This document shows, one piece after another, positions 1 to 10,419 of a stretch of 64,000 nt of DNA. This DNA is from Apostichopus japonicus. Its lineage: Eukaryota; Echinodermata; Holothuroidea; Aspidochirotida; Stichopodidae. The translations under genes and the position numbers were made by a program. The notes under the pieces are model-generated. The model had not been told where the DNA came from and made no database searches. It saw nothing but the letters and a program-made list of their open reading frames with translations. How positions within the stretch are numbered: position 1 is the first letter of the stretch; each line of letters begins with the position of its first letter. The stretch is from contig NC_092577.1 of the NCBI RefSeq assembly GCF_037975245.1, forward strand, positions 3,307,501 through 3,371,500, written 5' to 3'.

Positions 1-905
1 CTGCATGTATGTCGTTGATAGCTGTGGGATGAGTTGACTTCTGACCTTAAATGTTGACTCGATGGTGTTCATGTAGAACACGTGACCAGACCCTGTTTCG
101 TTAAAGCGGTAGCTGAGTGACTAACAATAAAACGACAATAAAGCTTTTGTAATATTTCACAAACTGAGAGCCATTGTTTTTGTTATTTAACAATTGCAGT
201 CAATCAATCAGATGACCTTTGACTCTGTGATAAAGAATAAAAGGTCATCTGTATTGGCCGCAAATTTTAGCAAGCTTAAAGTTGCTAAAAAGTTGACAAG
301 AGTACAGTTAGGGAGGATCAGGCCTCCCGAGGTATTCTAAGATATTGCGGAGTATCTATAATTAAACCATGAAATCTCTCACAGAGGCGGGAAAATGCCA
401 AGATGTGGGGCAGACAGTTGTTTCAAATTTGAGTTCGTGACCATTTCTGGACTTTCTAGCATATTCGTGGCAATAATGATGACCTTAAAGCATTTTTCTT
501 TGTGTTGATACTAATGTCTTTAATTTTCGATGCTTTTTTATGCTCAATCTCTGTACAGATCTCATTGTAGTTTTTAGTCGACGAAACGCCTGGTTTTGAA
601 TAGGCCGATCTGATTATGGGTTTCTTGTCATCCGCAATCTTCCAACGGTCGAGCTGGGCGTACCATGATACTACACGGTGTTTTAAACTGAGAATACAGT
701 GCCTGTGAATATGAATACACTGACAGGGAGATGTGTTCTAGCAGCCTGTGGTTTCACATGTCGAGACTTGCAATAAGAATTTGAATCATATTGTACGGAA
801 GCCAATTTGAGTGAAATCTTAACGATTTTGCCTTTTTGATCCAGATTGTATTTCGGGGTTAAATGGTAAACGAGACTACCAGTGGCATCAACAAATCAGA
901 TTAAC
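1..905. other. Intergenic, no gene recognised
   Basis: AT-rich non-coding sequence with no convincing open frame, tRNA fold or repeat that I can recognise. It ends at the left terminus of a transposon starting at 906. The sequence upstream of 906 has no counterpart upstream of the second duplication copy at 43653. Confidence 0.5.
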
Positions 906-2852
906 CAGGTGCGTATCCGAGGGGGGCGTTGGGGGCGCGCGCCCCCCGGGTAAGAAAAAGAGGAGAGAGAAAAAGAGATGAAAAAAGAAAAATGGAGGGG
1001 GAAAAAGAAAAGGAGGAGAGGAAGGAAGGGAAAAGAAGAAGAAAAAAGAGAGAAAAAGGAGAAAGGGAGGGAGTAGAAGATAGCCAAGACATCGGGAAGA
1101 GAAAGAGGAACAGTCATAGTTAAAGCGCTGATCCCTATTATATACACAGGGTAGCCAGTGACAGATCAAGGATTATGGAGGGGGTGTGCGCCTCACCCTA
1201 CCCCTTACACCAACAACTCCATTTTTGACGTTTCCATGTTTCCTCTCTCACTAATGTATCTATATAAATACTATATATGATCTATCATAACGCGTGTGTG
1301 TGTATGGACGCCTTAAACAATTGTACAATTATGCTATATGGAACCAACTGTGGCTGGTCTTGAACTCGACGGGGTCGTCGGGAACATGACGCATTTCGGG
1401 AAGGGGGCGACCGCCCCACCCCCCCCCCCGAGCAAATTTTCTTTATGACATCGCTAGTAATTTCAAAATAGACAATGCTTAGATGCAACTTACAAGGCCT
1501 GGGAAGTGTCATTTCCAGCGATCTGGGAGGCATTTTCGGCGAAAATTTTTCTTGTACGCTTCGCGCCAACCCATGGTGGCGCTTCGCTTAGATAGTTTGC
1601 ATACAGGCTTCGCCCCTCTCTTGGCAATTACTCGCTACACGCCTGTTCGAATTGGTAAAGCAAAGAGCAGATATAACATCATATCAGTGAGCATTGAAAT
1701 GCCTGTTCCACGATGAACAGCCTCAAAAACTGTCTATGTGTGTAGTCGAAGGCGTAGCCCAATTGGATTTGGGGCTGTAACGACTTGCCCGAAAAAAAGG
1801 CCAAAATTTTTCGCGCGCGAAGCGCGCGTTCAACATATCGATGCCAATATCATATAAGCAGGCATCGGTCATTACATTGCATGGCACCGTGTACCGCACG
1901 GACCGTGAAAGTAGCACAGCATACCGCCGGATGCTAATGTAAACAACCAAATGTCTTATGTAGATGGAGAAAAAGCATACAGATCCATTTATGTCAAACT
2001 CTCTTTTACAGTAGTAATGTCGGCCAATCTTAGAACTTTATTTTAATTACCAGGAGACAATTTTTAAGCTATTCATTGCTATTTATTTTTCTTTCAGTAG
2101 GTGCCCGAAAAAAATGGTTGCGGGGGGGGGGGGGGGGTTGGGGCTGCAGCCCCGCCTCCCACGGGACCTACGCCTATGTGTGTAGTGTTCGCTTTCGATA
2201 TACCTGATATCGGAAATATCTGCTATTTTTCATTTACTTCAACCAAGTTTTATAATAGCCATAATAAGAGGTTTTAATATTTGTACACCAACAAATTAAC
2301 TGTGTCTGAATTTTCGAAAATTTCCTCACCAACATTCTTCATCATACTTTCCTCTACTCGTGCAATTTGTACCTGTCTATTAGGGGTTGGAGGAGGTTTT
2401 TCCCTATTGGTTGTCCATAGATTGAATTTTGTGCAACATTATGGGTATGTTTTCAAGTGATTTTTATTTACGAGAAATGTGAATTTTCAAATTCTCAACA
2501 AATAATTGGCTTAAAACCTTGAAAAGTGGGGCTTTCGGATATTGTGGGCCGTGACGTAGAATCGCCTACAAAAGCAATGATCCATAGGACATGCAATCAG
2601 GTCGAACATGATGTGTGACTGGTGACAATCTTCAAAAAGGCTATGGATGGAAGAAAAATTGGGAAATACTTGGTTCTCAGGCAAAAGTGTACATTTGGTT
2701 GGTCATTTTCAAGCCCGAGAAGTGTCATTTCCGGTGATCTGGGGGGTATCAAAACCAGAAATTTTCTTGTACGCTCCGCGCCAACCGATGGTGGCGCTCC
2801 GCTTAGATAGTAATTCGCGCCCCCGGGTTAGAAAATCCTGGATAAGCGCCTG
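906..2852 (+). mobile_element. Non-autonomous DNA transposon, family D, copy 1
   Basis: It starts CAGGTGCGTATCC and ends GGATAAGCGCCTG, so the termini are inverted repeats. The flanks show a 5-bp direct repeat TTAAC at 901-905 and 2853-2857. A G/C-rich stretch abuts each end and a purine-rich tract occupies about 950-1080. No transposase frame is visible. Related copies are at 43653-48553, carrying a large insertion, and, inverted, at 22339-24247. The 5-bp target duplication argues against hAT, and I do not assign a superfamily. Confidence 0.75.
1751..2174. mobile_element. Nested small element, family E (GGCGTAGGAG ends)
   Basis: Starts GGCGTAGCCC and ends with GGCTGCAGCC-type G/C-rich DNA followed by CCTACGCC. 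The larger relative at 39778-40775 has clearer GGCGTAGGAG / CTCCTACGCC inverted ends. It sits inside the family D element, and the corresponding piece in copy 2 is near 47450-47876. Confidence 0.5.
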
Positions 2853-2857
2853 TTAAC

Positions 2858-4311
2858 AACAGTATGAGTACGTGTACAAGTCGAATAATTCCCCTAGGTA
2901 TGAGTACAATCCTTTAGGAGGGATTGCGAATAATACACCTTGTTCTAGTATATATGCTAGTTACCCAAAATGCACCGCGGAGTACAAATACATAAGGGAG
3001 AGTACTACATCGAGTAAAGTCTGTACTCGTACAGTTTTGGTACTCGAACTCATTATGTAATGAGTACGCGTACCAGAACAGACTCACTACCATTCTAGTT
3101 CTATACAGCTTTAAGTCATCTATACAGTTCTATACTCAATGATATATCATGTTCAGGCTTCCTGCAGTAACAGTTCCACAACAGGTGATATATCAAATCA
3201 CAAAATAAACGTTACCAGAGAAGCTATACCCAAACGAACACCATTACCCGAAGTGGTAGGGATTGACGGCGGACGACTCCTCCCCCACCGCCGTCATATC
3301 CCTTGCGTTTAGTGGCATGACCTTTAATATGTAACCAGAGCATAACCTGGTTAATGTTTTGTATAGTTATCATTTTCTTTTATTTTCCACCTTTTGTTTC
3401 TATCCATTTAATCATTTTCTTTCATTTTCTTATCTTTGTTTTTATTCATTTGATCATTTTTTTGTTCTTTTGTTTTTATTCATTTGACAATAAATAACCG
3501 TAACTTGAGAGATTTATGAGTTCCCTTTATTTTCACTTTTATTGCTAACTACTACATGGCAACAGTTAGTAGTCGGGTGGCCCTGTGTGACCTTTCTTTT
3601 TCGTTAAGCTAAGTAATTGTTTTGCGTGGTCCTATTTTCTAGGAATATATGAGTGGCTCCAAGAGGGTATCCCTTTTCAGAATTGTGGGTTAAATAGACA
3701 ATTTTATAACTTTTGTTTGGTTAGATAGGAATGTTTTGGTGATAGATGATTATATTAAATGTACCAAAGGACACCATAAATTAAGTAATGTGTCTGTAAA
3801 CACACCACTTTACCTTTATTTGTTTGTTTTTGTGTGAGCATTCTGCCTTTTTAAGTTGTCCCCACGATCTCAGAGTAAATCGGCCCTGCCCTAATTTGGA
3901 GGTGTCACTTGTAATCTTCCCAAACCTAAAAATATATTTAAGCCTCGTCACTGCGTTTTTGACCGGCTACATGTAACATATGAATAATTTATTTATTTCA
4001 CTCTGTTTACTTGTAACCGTATCAGTAATTTTTCAGACAATTAAATTTTAGGGCATGCATGGAACTGTCACCCCTGCTTTGCATAATAACTTCCTTGTTA
4101 GACGTGTTCATGCTGGTGTTGTTCCATGTTTTGTACCCATGGCAGCTAACTGGTTTATGCATGGTATAGATCAGGGATGGAGCCGAACAAAATAACGTGT
4201 GGTTGAAACCATTTTCGAATATGAGCAACTGTATAGACATATTAGACTATAAGGTAGGCGAGCAGTTGGAGCGTAGAAGTTCTTAACAAATGTAAACTTC
4301 ACCCTCAAATG
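2858..4311. other. Duplicated non-coding DNA, no gene seen
   Basis: AT-rich sequence shared closely with about 48559-52576, which is split there by a 2.56-kb insertion. Short open frames at 2872-3060 and 4022-4240 are shared by both copies only because the DNA is duplicated. They match no family I know. Confidence 0.5.
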
Positions 4312-4724
4312 GCCTAAGGCAGGGGTGCATGAACCCCCAGGGGGCGCGTGAGTCCATCCCAGGGGGTTCGTGAGACGTTTCTGAAAGTCAAAACTACAGT
4401 ATTTTTGTTGAACTAAAACTGTCGAGAACAAACTTAAAGACTATATCTATAACCATGAACAATCTACATATCTCAACTATCTATTTCTATAACCATGAAC
4501 AATCTATATATCGCAACTTTCTATTTCTATAATATACCTCTTTAACTATACTTTGTAAATATTATTGCTATGGAGATGGAATTCTTGGGCGTGAGCCAGT
4601 GAAAGTCTGAAAGTTGGTGCTTATGCAGGTCAGGCAGGATGAAGGAGAGATGGGGGGTCAAGAGGGGTTAGAGATGTGTGTGTGTGTGTGTGTTTCTACA
4701 GTGTATGCTATATGTACAGACTAC

Positions 4725-6460
4725 CAGTGGCGTCACCAGACTTTTCAGTCTGGGGGGGGGGGGCACAGGGGGCACCAGCATTTGATGGGGGGGCACTTAG
4801 GTGGATACGGATCGCCGTCCTGGGGGAGTGGCCTTAGGGGAGGGGGTGCCCCCTCCAGGCGCGGCGGAACGGAAAATTATTGGGGGGGGGGGGACTAATG
4901 TGTAGAGACTATCTAAGCGGAGCGCCACCATCGGTTGGCGCGGAGCGTACAAGAAAATTTTGGGTTTTTCAAACCCCCAGATGGCCGGAAACGGCACTTC
5001 CCGAGTGTTTTATGCTGCGAATACCTAGCCCTAAAATATGGGTCTCAAGCCTGCAATTTCTCAGATTGCACGTAAAAGTCTGTAAAAACATAGTAATTTG
5101 TATATTCGATGGTGTTTTAAGAGAGTAGCTATTACTCGTAGTGTACTCGCAAAGACGTTTTTGAGTGTAGTAAGGGGATGTTGGAGAATTGGCTGAAATG
5201 AAGCAAGTCATTGGCCTAAGACGAAGTTGTGTTGCGCTTACCGGTACTCACACTCACTGCTTCCACTTTTCACGAGGCGTGAAGACGCGGTTGGGGTGAC
5301 AATGTGGTCTATAGCCAGGGGACGGGCCGACGGTCCCCCATGCAGCATTTACTAAAATGATTACACCTATATAGTATACGTGTGCATCGGACAGATCGAC
5401 AAGTATGCATTGAAAAATGGGCAGATGCACGTTTCGGAGCCTTGGTAAATATTGGGGGGCTTATCATGCATTTGCCCCCTCGACTTTTTCATTGGGGGGG
5501 GGGGGGCTGAGCCCCCCAAGCCCCCCGGTTCCGCCGCCACTGCCCCCTCCCCTTTGGAAAATTTTCGCATACGGAGGATGGGCTAGATGCAAAATGCTGC
5601 CACATTTGATGCTAAATTCGATCTGAAGATATCTCCAGAAATTGCTATTTTTGAGGTAATGATTTTAACAAGGCGCAGAATTTTGCAGAGGATATGAACC
5701 ACATGCTGTCGATATTAAGCCTAACCCTATCAATAGAACCTACATTTGTTGAATTAATGTGTGCATGACCCCCGACTCCTTTCTTGTCCTTCTCGTTTTC
5801 TCCCATTATCTATTAAGATGTAACAGGTTCCAGCATCGTTATTAGCTCCTATCAGGGATCTCACCATGCAATCCAAAGTTGGATCACACATCGAGTATGG
5901 CTCAGTATGCAGGTGTGAACATTCGCCATTTGTTCCTACAAGCATCTGACCTCAAATGACCTCTGCACCCCCTACACAACAGGGTAAATATATGGGTCCA
6001 CAAATATAGGCAAGTATGGTACCTGCGGACCCTCACATTCTCACATTTCGTCAGCTCCTAACCTGTCAACCTCAGACCAAGGCAACATATTGCAGTACCC
6101 TCCCTTCTCACAGTCATGTAGCTCGCGAAGCGGACGTGTATATCCGCTGGTATGGCGTGAGCACTGACACATTCAATGTAAATATCGACACCTGTTATGA
6201 TGGCGCGGGTTACGACTTCGATACCCGACGTTCAAGGATAAACTTTTTCATTTTTTCGCAGCTCATTTGAAGAAAATACGAATTACTGTGCTCCTTTTCC
6301 TTATGAAAAACCAACTCAGATGATGGGAGTTGAATATAACAAAATATATATATATTTTTTTACCAACCCAAATCTCAGATGGGGGGGGGGGCACTCGGGG
6401 GGCACTAGGTTTTCCAGGGGGGCACGTGCCCCCCCTGGCCCCCCCTTGGCGACGCCACTG
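4725..6460. mobile_element. hAT-like non-autonomous element B (1736 bp)
   Basis: Inverted ends CAGTGGCGTCACC and TTGGCGACGCCACTG are flanked by the exact 8-bp duplication CAGACTAC (4717-4724 and 6461-6468). The duplicate locus near 52996 keeps an uninterrupted empty site with a single CAGACTAC, which proves the insertion and dates it after the segmental duplication. The interior holds a further nested element and no transposase frame. Confidence 0.9.
4856..5542. mobile_element. Nested element, family C (GCGGCGGAAC ends)
   Basis: Left end CAGGCGCGGCGGAAC and right end GTTCCGCCGCCACTG form terminal inverted repeats. A second, longer copy lies at 32758-34089 with the same left end and shared interior blocks. 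Flanking CCCCCTCC-like sequence suggests an 8-bp target duplication, but the low complexity makes this uncertain. Confidence 0.65.
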
Positions 6461-7300
6461 CAGACTACTTATGATATTGTGTGAGAAGTAGAGAGTTCAC
6501 TGTTCACTTTGACTTTGACTTGGAATATTGGCCTTGTGTTGTTGTGCTGGCTGTTGGGAAAATGAAGGGTGTGGCTGAGAGTAGTGACTGCAAACTGATG
6601 AAGACCTGAGAGATTGAGTGAAGGAGTTTGGGACTGGAGTAGTGAAGGAATAAAAGTCACAGAACATTATAAATATTCTCCATTCTTGTCTTTGGAATTC
6701 ACTCTTCCGCATGAAACTTTGTAGCTTTGTCGGGACTAAACTAACATCGATCCTCTACTCGACAAAAACCTGATATATCATATAATTTAGTAATGTACAA
6801 AAGTCGTACCTATCGACAAACTCTTTTCGCGTTCCATAAGCATATGTTGCCATTGTAGTACCGTACCGTGCATGTGATAAATAACTGAATTATGAAACAG
6901 ACACAGGCCGCATGACTTTGGTGAAGTTGTTGTACGCATGACAGTAAGTCGTGAAGATAAAGAGCTGAGAAAGCAACTGAAAGGTTGGTCAAAGTAATTA
7001 TTATTATTTTGGAAATTCCAGATGACCTCCATTTTGCCCGACACAAAGCAAAGTTAGCATAAATTCATGCTTGAAAACCGTCGTTGAGTGACAACATGCA
7101 GTCACTAGCCTGTTTTAACATGATATACCAGTTCAATATTAGACTTTGAACTTGATCTTTTACAAAGCACTATATATTGTGCGTATTAAAGTATAATATT
7201 GACTCAGATCGTGTCTCAAAAAGTTGGGGGGTTCGTGGACAACTCTGACATCCACAGGGGGTTCGTGGGGGATAAAGTCCGGGGAAACCCTGGCCTAAGG

Positions 7301-9400
7301 GAAAGCAGACATTTTAAATGTTGAGCCTTGGTTAATGACGGTGGACGGGTTTAGGCGGGAACTGACAGGATAATGAGAGGTGAATAAAGGGGTGGGTTAA
7401 AGGGGATGGGGGAGAGGAGGGGAGAGGAAAGATAGCAGGGGAGAGGACGAAGTCCTATTTATTTTAACGTTGAATTAATTAATGAATTAATGAATGTTAT
7501 AATATTAACGACAAATTGAATGGTGACCTCATTTAAATTACTGATAGACGGTCGTAAGTAGATAAACCTTTTTCTTGCAAGTTTCAATGATATTTCCTTA
7601 GGAAAGGTCTTTGAGAGTTTCGTTCAAATAAAAACAAAATCAAATAGAATAAGAAGATAGTAAAGAAACTCGGAGTTATCACAGTAGGAAGCCTACACTG
7701 TTAATATCAATGTAACAACATCATACCTTATTATGCAAATTAAGCTAGGTTTGTACCTTTTTTCATTAAAGTGTGGTAGGCTATATAGGTTGAGCGTTGA
7801 TGGTGTTCTATTTCTTTAAAATCAGGCCCGTACTCACGGGGTGGGAGGGGGTGAGGGTGGTACTTCCATACAGCTAAATGTGTTCTCATATTTTATGCCA
7901 CCATGCACCATGTGTGCAAACATTTCACAGGTTACAGGACAACATGAGTATTTGTACCCTTCTAAACTGTTGCTGTTCCCCACCCTCACCCTCACCCTAT
8001 CCTCACCTTAGTCTCACCGCACCCTCAACTCAACTCTCCTCACCCCCACCCTTTCCCGTCGTATCCCACACCAAGTCAAATTTTCTGGCTCGAGCCGGTG
8101 TGAAACACCATCTTAAGTTTTCAAACATTGGTTATGATATTTACAGTATCGGTCGCATCGGCTCAAGCGGGAAAAATTTACGAAGAGAAAAATGAGAGGT
8201 TCAAACTATCCAGTACTCTAGAAAATGTAAAATTCTTCTCTTGTTCCCTTTGAGCTGATAATGAGTTTGGCTCTGGATTCTATCGAACGACCAACCAGAC
8301 ATCGAATGATGGTAATGGTGCTTCATTACAGACCCCTCGACACTTCAAAACATGTGAAATAACATTACATCAATTCAATTTAGGGGACAAAAGTCACGAA
8401 ATCTAGATTGAGATCTCACAAAAATGACAGAATCTGCCTCAAGGCATATAAATCACTTGGTATTTTCTTTTTTTTGTTTGGTCGAAATCGGAATAAAAAA
8501 TAGGTATGTAATAAAATATTTCATTGAAATTGTACTAGTTATTATATTGGTTTGCCCAACGAAAATAAACTGGCGCTTAGAGCTCTCATGGGACCCCCGC
8601 GTGGACCAGCGTGAAGGAGCCTTTTACTTTATCTGTGGAGTGGACATCGTGTTTATATCGATCTGTCAATACTAATAATACATATATTACACAGCTTGAC
8701 TGACCGAGGTGGGACTAAGCACTATAATTGGAGGCATTCGACATTTGCTACTGTAAAGACTGAGGCGAGAGGAACCAGAAGGGTGCACAAGAGGAACCAG
8801 AAGGGTGGTACACACGGTTCCCCATCTCTTACAAGTTTTTGTTTAAACAATTGGAATATACATCGTAAACTTTCTGTGAATGTTTATTTTCATACCTTGG
8901 AACTTTTTATACGTATTAAGTATTTATGGACGGCGCTCTGCATAAGGTAAAATAATAAACTTTTCGACTTGCCAGTTGCAATTTTTGTGACAATTTCAAT
9001 CATTGGAAATAAATCGATATGACTTAACTTACACAGTACACTTAACTACACTTACACTTAACTTACACAGTACTGTTAACGAAATAGCACTCCAGAATTG
9101 AGAAGGGATATGAATTAGGTTGGCCTATATACATATATCATTGGCCTACATACCCGTACACTTCATAACAATGCTTGCCCCGTGTAACGTATGATTATTG
9201 TCCAAAATAAGACCTATACATAGTCATCTAGGGCTAGATCTTTGGTATAGTGAAGCATGCAAACATCGTTATTATCATTTTACTAGTATAATATTATGAG
9301 GCATGTTATTTCTTAATATTTTTTTCAAATAGACATTTAAAGCCGAATTTCTTCTCAAATCAATTCTCTGCTTTCTGGTTTTGATCGAATGAATCTTGTG
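7301..9400. other. Duplicated non-coding DNA, no gene seen
   Basis: AT-rich DNA collinear with about 53836-55870. It contains G-rich and CCCTCA-rich low-complexity stretches near 7375-7440 and 7980-8050. The open frames here are disrupted or differ between the copies, so I call no gene. Confidence 0.45.
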
Positions 9401-9409
9401 TCTGATCCG

Positions 9410-9815
9410 GGAGTATACTGTATAGTGCTGTGACTGTATAGTACTGTATAGTATAGTACTGTATAGTACTATATAGTATTGCATAGTATAGTACTGTATA
9501 GTATAGTACTGTGAATGTATAGTACTGTATAGTGCAGTACTGTATAGTACTGTATAGTATAGTACTGTATAGTATAGTACTGTATAGTACTGTATAGTAT
9601 AGTACTCTATAGTATAGTACTGTATAGTACTGTATAGTATAGTACTGTATAGTATAGTACTGTATAGTACTGTATAGTACTGTATAGTATAGTACTGTAT
9701 AGTATAGTACTGCATAGTACTGTATAGTGCAGTACTGTATAGTACTGTATAGTATAGTACTGTTTAGTACTGTATAGTACCGTATAGTATAATACTGTCT
9801 AGTACTGTGACTTCT
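9410..9815. repeat. Microsatellite of GTATAGTACT-type units
   Basis: About 400 bp of mixed 10-bp and 15-bp permutations of TGTATAGTAC. The same motif occurs at 55885-56215 in the duplicate, rearranged, and in reverse complement at 19866-20060. The array creates long meaningless frames rich in Tyr, Thr and Leu on the - strand. Confidence 0.9.
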
Positions 9816-10256
9816 GACTGACATAGCCCAGGAAAGGAAGTGGAGAATATAAAGATCACCAACTAACAACTACCAGCTAACCAACGACTAATAAGGGCTG
9901 TACAACTCAGCTGGAAGAGAAGCGGTCTCATTTTCCACTCTAACCGAAATGTATTTTTTGCTACATTTTTGTTTACTATTTCTTTGTTCAATATTTCGTA
10001 CATTTGTCATAGTGTAATATATATGTTACCCTCTTGAAAGTTACGAAACCCTCCCATCCCCCAGTACTGACCCCACCCTACCCTGTAAACTGATCATAAA
10101 CGGTCACTAGTTATTGGAGACACAAAAAGAAAACCATATCGAGTACAGTACATTTTCAACAATGACTATTAAAGTAGTAGTAAAGATTGGTAATTGTTAT
10201 AAATCTCTTATCTTTGTAACATTTATATACTATTCTGTTTTCTTAATAACGAACAG

Positions 10257-10419
10257 ATGGATGACGAGTACAGACAGAGAAGCCTGAATTTACTCTTTTC
10301 CATGGATGAAGATTCTGGTCCAGATAAGAAGAAGAAGAAAATCAATAAAAAGAAATGCATATTCATTTCATCCACAGCCGTCGGTATGCTGACTGTTCTG
10401 GTTCTGATACTTATGTTGT
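10257..10419 (+). CDS. Exon 1: cytosolic tail and TM helix
   Basis: Starts at ATG 10257, directly after a possible acceptor (ACAG), and ends at the consensus donor GTAAGT. It encodes 54 residues: an acidic patch, a run of lysines, then a hydrophobic segment of about 21 residues beginning CIFISSTAVG. Lysines before the helix support an N-in, type II topology. The duplicate of this exon at 56691 carries a stop codon. Confidence 0.72.

Larger units (their letters stand above)
4320..7292. mobile_element. hAT-like non-autonomous element A, with nested insertion
   Basis: Begins CAGGGGTGC and ends AAACCCTG, flanked on both sides by the exact 8-bp direct repeat GCCTAAGG (4312-4319 and 7293-7300). 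An 8-bp target duplication and CAGGG termini are typical of hAT elements. The copy at 52585-53827 is 1243 bp; this one is interrupted by element B at 4725-6460. No transposase frame is seen. Confidence 0.78.

Noticed and set aside
888-1169. Phe/Ser/Pro-rich or Lys/Glu-rich frames (also at 23928-24257 and 43620-43893)
   Set aside because: Both strands of the purine tract in family D elements are open; this is simple sequence.
9275-9869. Long - strand open frames rich in Tyr/Thr/Leu
   Set aside because: Produced by the GTATAGTACT microsatellite. The duplicate locus has a rearranged array and no equivalent frame.
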